Shown here piece by piece: positions 61,260 through 64,000 of a stretch of DNA of 64,000 bases. The stretch is from contig NZ_JAWDXO010000001.1 of assembly GCF_032477075.1 (NCBI RefSeq), forward strand, positions 1 to 64,000. The letters are read 5' to 3'. The first letter of the stretch is position 1, and the number at the start of each line of letters is the position of its first letter. This DNA is from Fusobacterium sp. Lineage in GTDB: Bacteria; Fusobacteriota; Fusobacteriia; Fusobacteriales; Fusobacteriaceae. A model generated the notes under the pieces. It was given only the letters and a program-made list of their open reading frames with translations, was not told the origin of the DNA and searched no databases. Position numbers and translations under genes: made by a program.

Positions 61260-62246
61260 TTATTTATAAGCATCTCCTATAAGACCTACAGCTTCTTTTG
61301 CTCTCATTATTTTTTCTCTTGCAATAGCTTTAGCTTTTTTAGCTCCTTCATAAAGAACTTCCTGTACATAATCCTTGTTTTCTACTAGATGTTCTCTTTT
61401 TTCTCTGGCTTTTCCAAAGTATTCAAGGATGGCATTTAAAAGTTCAGTTTTAGCATGACCGTAACCAAAGTTTCCAGCAAGGAATTTTTCTTTAAGTTCA
61501 TTTTGCTTTTCAATAGAAGCAAAAAGAGTATAAAGTTTAGCTATATTATTATTTGGGTCTTTTGGTTCCTCTAAAGGAGTAGAGTCAGTGACTATACTCA
61601 TAACCTGTTTTTTTAGTTCTTTTTTAGAAGCAAACATATTTATTGTATTACCATAAGATTTACTCATCTTTTGCCCATCTGTGCCTGGAATAACTGCAAG
61701 ATCATCCATTATAAGGGGATCAGGAAGTTTAAAAAGTTCAACATCATATTGTTGGTTAAACTTCATGGCTATATCCCTTGTCATTTCAAGATGCTGTTTT
61801 TGATCTTTTCCTACTGGAACAATATCAGTATCGTAAATAAGAATATCAGCAGCCATAAGGACAGGATAAGTCAAGAGACCTGCATTTGGGGTAAAGCCTT
61901 TAGCAACTTTGTCTTTATATGAATGACCTCTTTCTAATAGTCCTACTGGAGTGACATTTGAAAGAAGCCAAGAAAGCTCAACATGTTCTGGTATATCAGA
62001 TTGAAGAAATATAGTAGATTTTTCAGGATCTAATCCAAGAGCAAGATAATCAAGCACAATATTATATGTATTTTCTTTTAAAGATTTTGGGTCAGTAAGA
62101 GAAGTAAGAGAATGATAGTCAGCGATAAAATAAAATCCTTCAAATTCACCACTGTTTTGATTTTTTAAAAACTGGCTGATTGCACCAAAGTAGTTTCCAA
62201 GATGAAGGATCCCACTAGGTTGAATACCAGATAAACTTCTTTTCAT
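61260..62246 (-). CDS. trpS: Tryptophan-tRNA ligase
   Basis: 328 residues from ATG 62246, directly after AGGAGG; a longer frame from 62363 runs through the promoter region and is rejected. HIGH-type motif SGILHLGNYFG and KMSKS in DGQKMSKSYGN; DYHSLTSLTDP and PVGKDQKQHLEMTRD are the conserved Trp/ATP-site segments. Charges tRNA-Trp. No T-box leader is visible in the 147 bases upstream. Confidence 0.95.
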   Translation of the reverse strand: MKRSLSGIQPSGILHLGNYFGAISQFLKNQNSGEFEGFYFIADYHSLTSLTDPKSLKENTYNIVLDYLALGLDPEKSTIFLQSDIPEHVELSWLLSNVTPVGLLERGHSYKDKVAKGFTPNAGLLTYPVLMAADILIYDTDIVPVGKDQKQHLEMTRDIAMKFNQQYDVELFKLPDPLIMDDLAVIPGTDGQKMSKSYGNTINMFASKKELKKQVMSIVTDSTPLEEPKDPNNNIAKLYTLFASIEKQNELKEKFLAGNFGYGHAKTELLNAILEYFGKAREKREHLVENKDYVQEVLYEGAKKAKAIAREKIMRAKEAVGLIGDAYK

Positions 62247-62393
62247 AGAAATTCCTCCTAAAACTAAAATATATTCTACATAGTACCATATATATAAAAA
62301 AAATTCAATAATCCAGCTCTTTTTAAAAAAGAAGTAATGTAGTATAATGAAATTGATGGACAAGAAAAAGAAAGAAAATTTTGGAGGGATAAT

Positions 62394-63341
62394 ATGGATT
62401 ATTATGTGGGAGTAGATTTAGGAGGAACAAACACTAAAATAGGATTATTAAATATAGAAGGAGATATATTAAAAAGTTCTATTATAAAAACACTTTCATC
62501 AGAAGGTGTAGATAAGACTATGGAAAGAATATGGATAGTGATACAAGAACTTGCAAAGGAAACAGATGTAAATATAGAAAATATAAAAGGAATAGGAATG
62601 GGAATTCCTGGTCCTGTTGAGGATCAAAGTATAGTAGCTTTTTTTGCAAATTTTCCTTGGGGAACTAATGTGAATATAAAAGAAAAACTTGAAAAAATAA
62701 CTGGAATAGAAACAAAGTTAGATAATGATGCTAATATTATAGCTTTGGGAGAAGCTAAATATGGAGCTGCTAAAGGAAGTAAAAGCAGTGTAACAGTAGC
62801 TCTTGGTACAGGTATTGGAGGAGGAATATATGTAAATGGTATGCTTATATCTGGATATAAAGGTGCTGGTGGAGAAGTAGGACATATGAAAATAGTAAAA
62901 GATGGAAGACTATGTGGATGCGGACAGAAAGGATGCTTTGAAGCATATGCGTCTGCAACTGGTTTGATAAGAGAGGCAGTTTCAAGACTTACTGTGAATA
63001 AACAGAATCTTCTTTATACTATGATAGAAGGAAACATAGCAGGACTTGAGGCAAAGGATATATTTGATGCTGCAAAAGAAGGAGATATTTTTTCCTTGGA
63101 TCTTGTAGATTATGAAGCAGAATATTTGGCTATGGGTATAGCTAATATTTTAAATATAGTAAATCCAGAAACTATAGTTTTAGGAGGAGGAGTTGCTTTA
63201 GCAGGAGATATATTGCTTAATCCTCTTAGAAAAAAATTAGAAAAGTATGCTCTTCCAGTTACACTAGAAGACTTAAAGATTGTTCAAGGAGTATTAGGAA
63301 ATGAGGCAGGAATTAAAGGAGCAGTTGGACTTTTTTCGTAA
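62394..63341 (+). CDS. ROK-family glucokinase
   Basis: 315 residues. N-terminal phosphate loop GVDLGGTNTKIGL, DNDANIIALGEAKYGAAKG, ALGTGIGGGIYVNG, and the ROK zinc site CGCGQKGCFEAYASA (Cys-x-Cys-x4-Cys, about residue 175-190). No N-terminal helix-turn-helix, so a kinase and not a repressor. It phosphorylates glucose or a related sugar in the cytosol. Strong GGAGGG start, divergent from trpS, promoter TATAAT near 62342. Confidence 0.9.
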   Translation: MDYYVGVDLGGTNTKIGLLNIEGDILKSSIIKTLSSEGVDKTMERIWIVIQELAKETDVNIENIKGIGMGIPGPVEDQSIVAFFANFPWGTNVNIKEKLEKITGIETKLDNDANIIALGEAKYGAAKGSKSSVTVALGTGIGGGIYVNGMLISGYKGAGGEVGHMKIVKDGRLCGCGQKGCFEAYASATGLIREAVSRLTVNKQNLLYTMIEGNIAGLEAKDIFDAAKEGDIFSLDLVDYEAEYLAMGIANILNIVNPETIVLGGGVALAGDILLNPLRKKLEKYALPVTLEDLKIVQGVLGNEAGIKGAVGLFS

Positions 63342-63428
63342 AATAATATAAATTTATAAAAATATTTTTGGGAATATGAATTATTTCTTCTTAGTTTATA
63401 AAGTTTTTGGAATTTTTATGTAAAGATA

Positions 63429-63457
63429 TTGACAAAGCTTGAATAAAAGATTATATT
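63429..63457 (+). promoter_or_regulatory. Promoter of the galactose-binding lipoprotein gene
   Basis: TTGACA (63429-63434), 17-bp spacer, TATATT (63452-63457); leader of about 97 bases before the start codon. Confidence 0.8.
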
Positions 63458-63560
63458 AATTAGTGAAAGTATAGTTTTAAAATCTTAGTTTCATAAATAA
63501 ATTATAAGGTTCTATAACAGTACAAAAGAGCCTTGTAAAAACTTAGGAGGTATTTTAGCT

Positions 63561-64000
63561 ATGAAAAAAACAAGTTTAATACTAGGAGCACTATTATTAG
63601 TGGCAGGTTTAACTGGATGTGGTGATAAAAAAGAAGCTGCTCCAGCAGATACAGCATCAGCACCAAAAGCAGAAAAAAAATTAAGAATAGGTTTCACAGC
63701 TTATAAGTTTGATGATAACTTTATCGCGTTATACAGAAAAGTTGTATTAGATGAAGCTAAGAAAATAGAAAATAAAGTGGACTTAACAATGGTTGATTCT
63801 CAAAATAGTCAACAAACTCAAAATGATCAAATTGATGTAATGCTTTCTAAGGGAACAGATGCATTAGCAGTTAATTTAGTTGATCCAGCAGCTGGACAAA
63901 CAGTAATGGAAAAAATTAAAGCAGAAAATGTACCAGTTGTATTCTATAATAAAAAACCTGCAAAAGAAGTTTTAGAAGCTTATGAAAAAGCTTATTATGT
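63561..64000 (+). CDS. mglB: Galactose/glucose ABC transporter substrate-binding lipoprotein, MglB-like (partial)
   Basis: The first 146 residues are visible; the gene runs off the end of the window. Starts after AGGAGG (63545-63550). Lipoprotein signal peptide MKKTSLILGALLLVAGLTGC with lipobox LTGC, an Ala/Lys-rich linker, then a periplasmic-binding-protein-1 domain (RIGFTAYKFDDNFIALYRKV, DALAVNLVDPAAGQTVMEKI, NVPVVFYNKKP). This matches the MglB type, including the FYNKKP sugar-contact segment. The ATPase and permease should follow outside the window. Confidence 0.88.
   Translation, partial: MKKTSLILGALLLVAGLTGCGDKKEAAPADTASAPKAEKKLRIGFTAYKFDDNFIALYRKVVLDEAKKIENKVDLTMVDSQNSQQTQNDQIDVMLSKGTDALAVNLVDPAAGQTVMEKIKAENVPVVFYNKKPAKEVLEAYEKAYY

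Noticed and set aside
62247..62393. T-box leader for trpS
   Set aside because: The gap is only 147 bases and lacks the specifier loop, T-box consensus and a terminator.
63512..63697. Minus-strand open frame at the window end
   Set aside because: Overlaps the start of the MglB-like lipoprotein gene, which has a promoter, ribosome site and signal peptide.

Overview
The window looks like a chromosomal segment of a Fusobacterium, probably one of the large-genome species (F. varium, F. ulcerans or F. mortiferum type). The evidence is the very low G+C, heavy AGA and ATA codon use, strong AGGAGG ribosome sites, a FadA-family adhesin, a fusobacterial beta-barrel outer-membrane protein, a MinCDE system and a TRAP-based sugar-acid operon. 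The species is an inference.

Layout. (1) 1-6640: a complete D-galactonate operon (aldolase, kinase, IclR regulator, three-part TRAP transporter, dehydratase) behind a textbook sigma-70 promoter with two matching palindromic boxes. (2) 6642-12298: a lipoprotein, then a PAS/sigma-54 activator followed by a clear -24/-12 promoter that drives a BKACE-family beta-keto-acid cleavage enzyme, a 3-hydroxyacyl-type dehydrogenase and an AtoE-like permease. This reads as a catabolic route for an unidentified short 3-hydroxy acid. (3) 12306-16565: an FAD oxidoreductase and a DASS permease (split by a frameshift at a slippery run), divergent from a LysR gene that appears to start with AUA; a 22-bp exact direct repeat brackets the block. 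(4) 16718-18872: a DUF1538 membrane protein, internally duplicated, whose stop overlaps a tandem P-II-like protein. (5) 18942-24543: small envelope protein, flavin reductase, minCDE, and a MarR regulator divergent from a glucose/maltose-type PTS with twin operators. (6) 24591-33449: beta-barrel protein; a five-gene minus-strand run encoding a TolC-EmrA-EmrB pump, a Cof-type phosphatase and an ArnT-like glycosyltransferase; FadA-like adhesin with a tiny basic DNA-binding-like protein.

(7) 33.5-43.1 kb is different: sparse, AT-rich and full of decayed genes. It holds two tyrosine-recombinase C-terminal relics, antitoxin-like relics, frameshifted membrane-protein genes and microprotein ORFs, with a few intact genes (GNAT acetyltransferase, HU, unknown membrane and secreted proteins). 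I read it as the wreck of one or more integrated elements. (8) 43226-44693: a MATE exporter behind an attenuator-like leader with a seven-codon ORF overlapping the terminator.

(9) 44897-64000: dense housekeeping genes: PilT-like ATPase, acyltransferase, HemZ-like radical SAM enzyme, ComEA-like protein, Hsp33, TatD, RlmA-like methyltransferase, AcpS, NuoE-like protein, prfB with its programmed +1 frameshift, gltX, TPR and J-domain proteins, glmU-prs, a Sua5/YwlC protein, murI, an APH-fold kinase, trpS, a ROK glucokinase and the start of a galactose-binding lipoprotein that runs off the end.

No rRNA, tRNA, CRISPR array or intact insertion sequence was recognised. All calls come from reading the sequence and remembered family features; no database search was possible.
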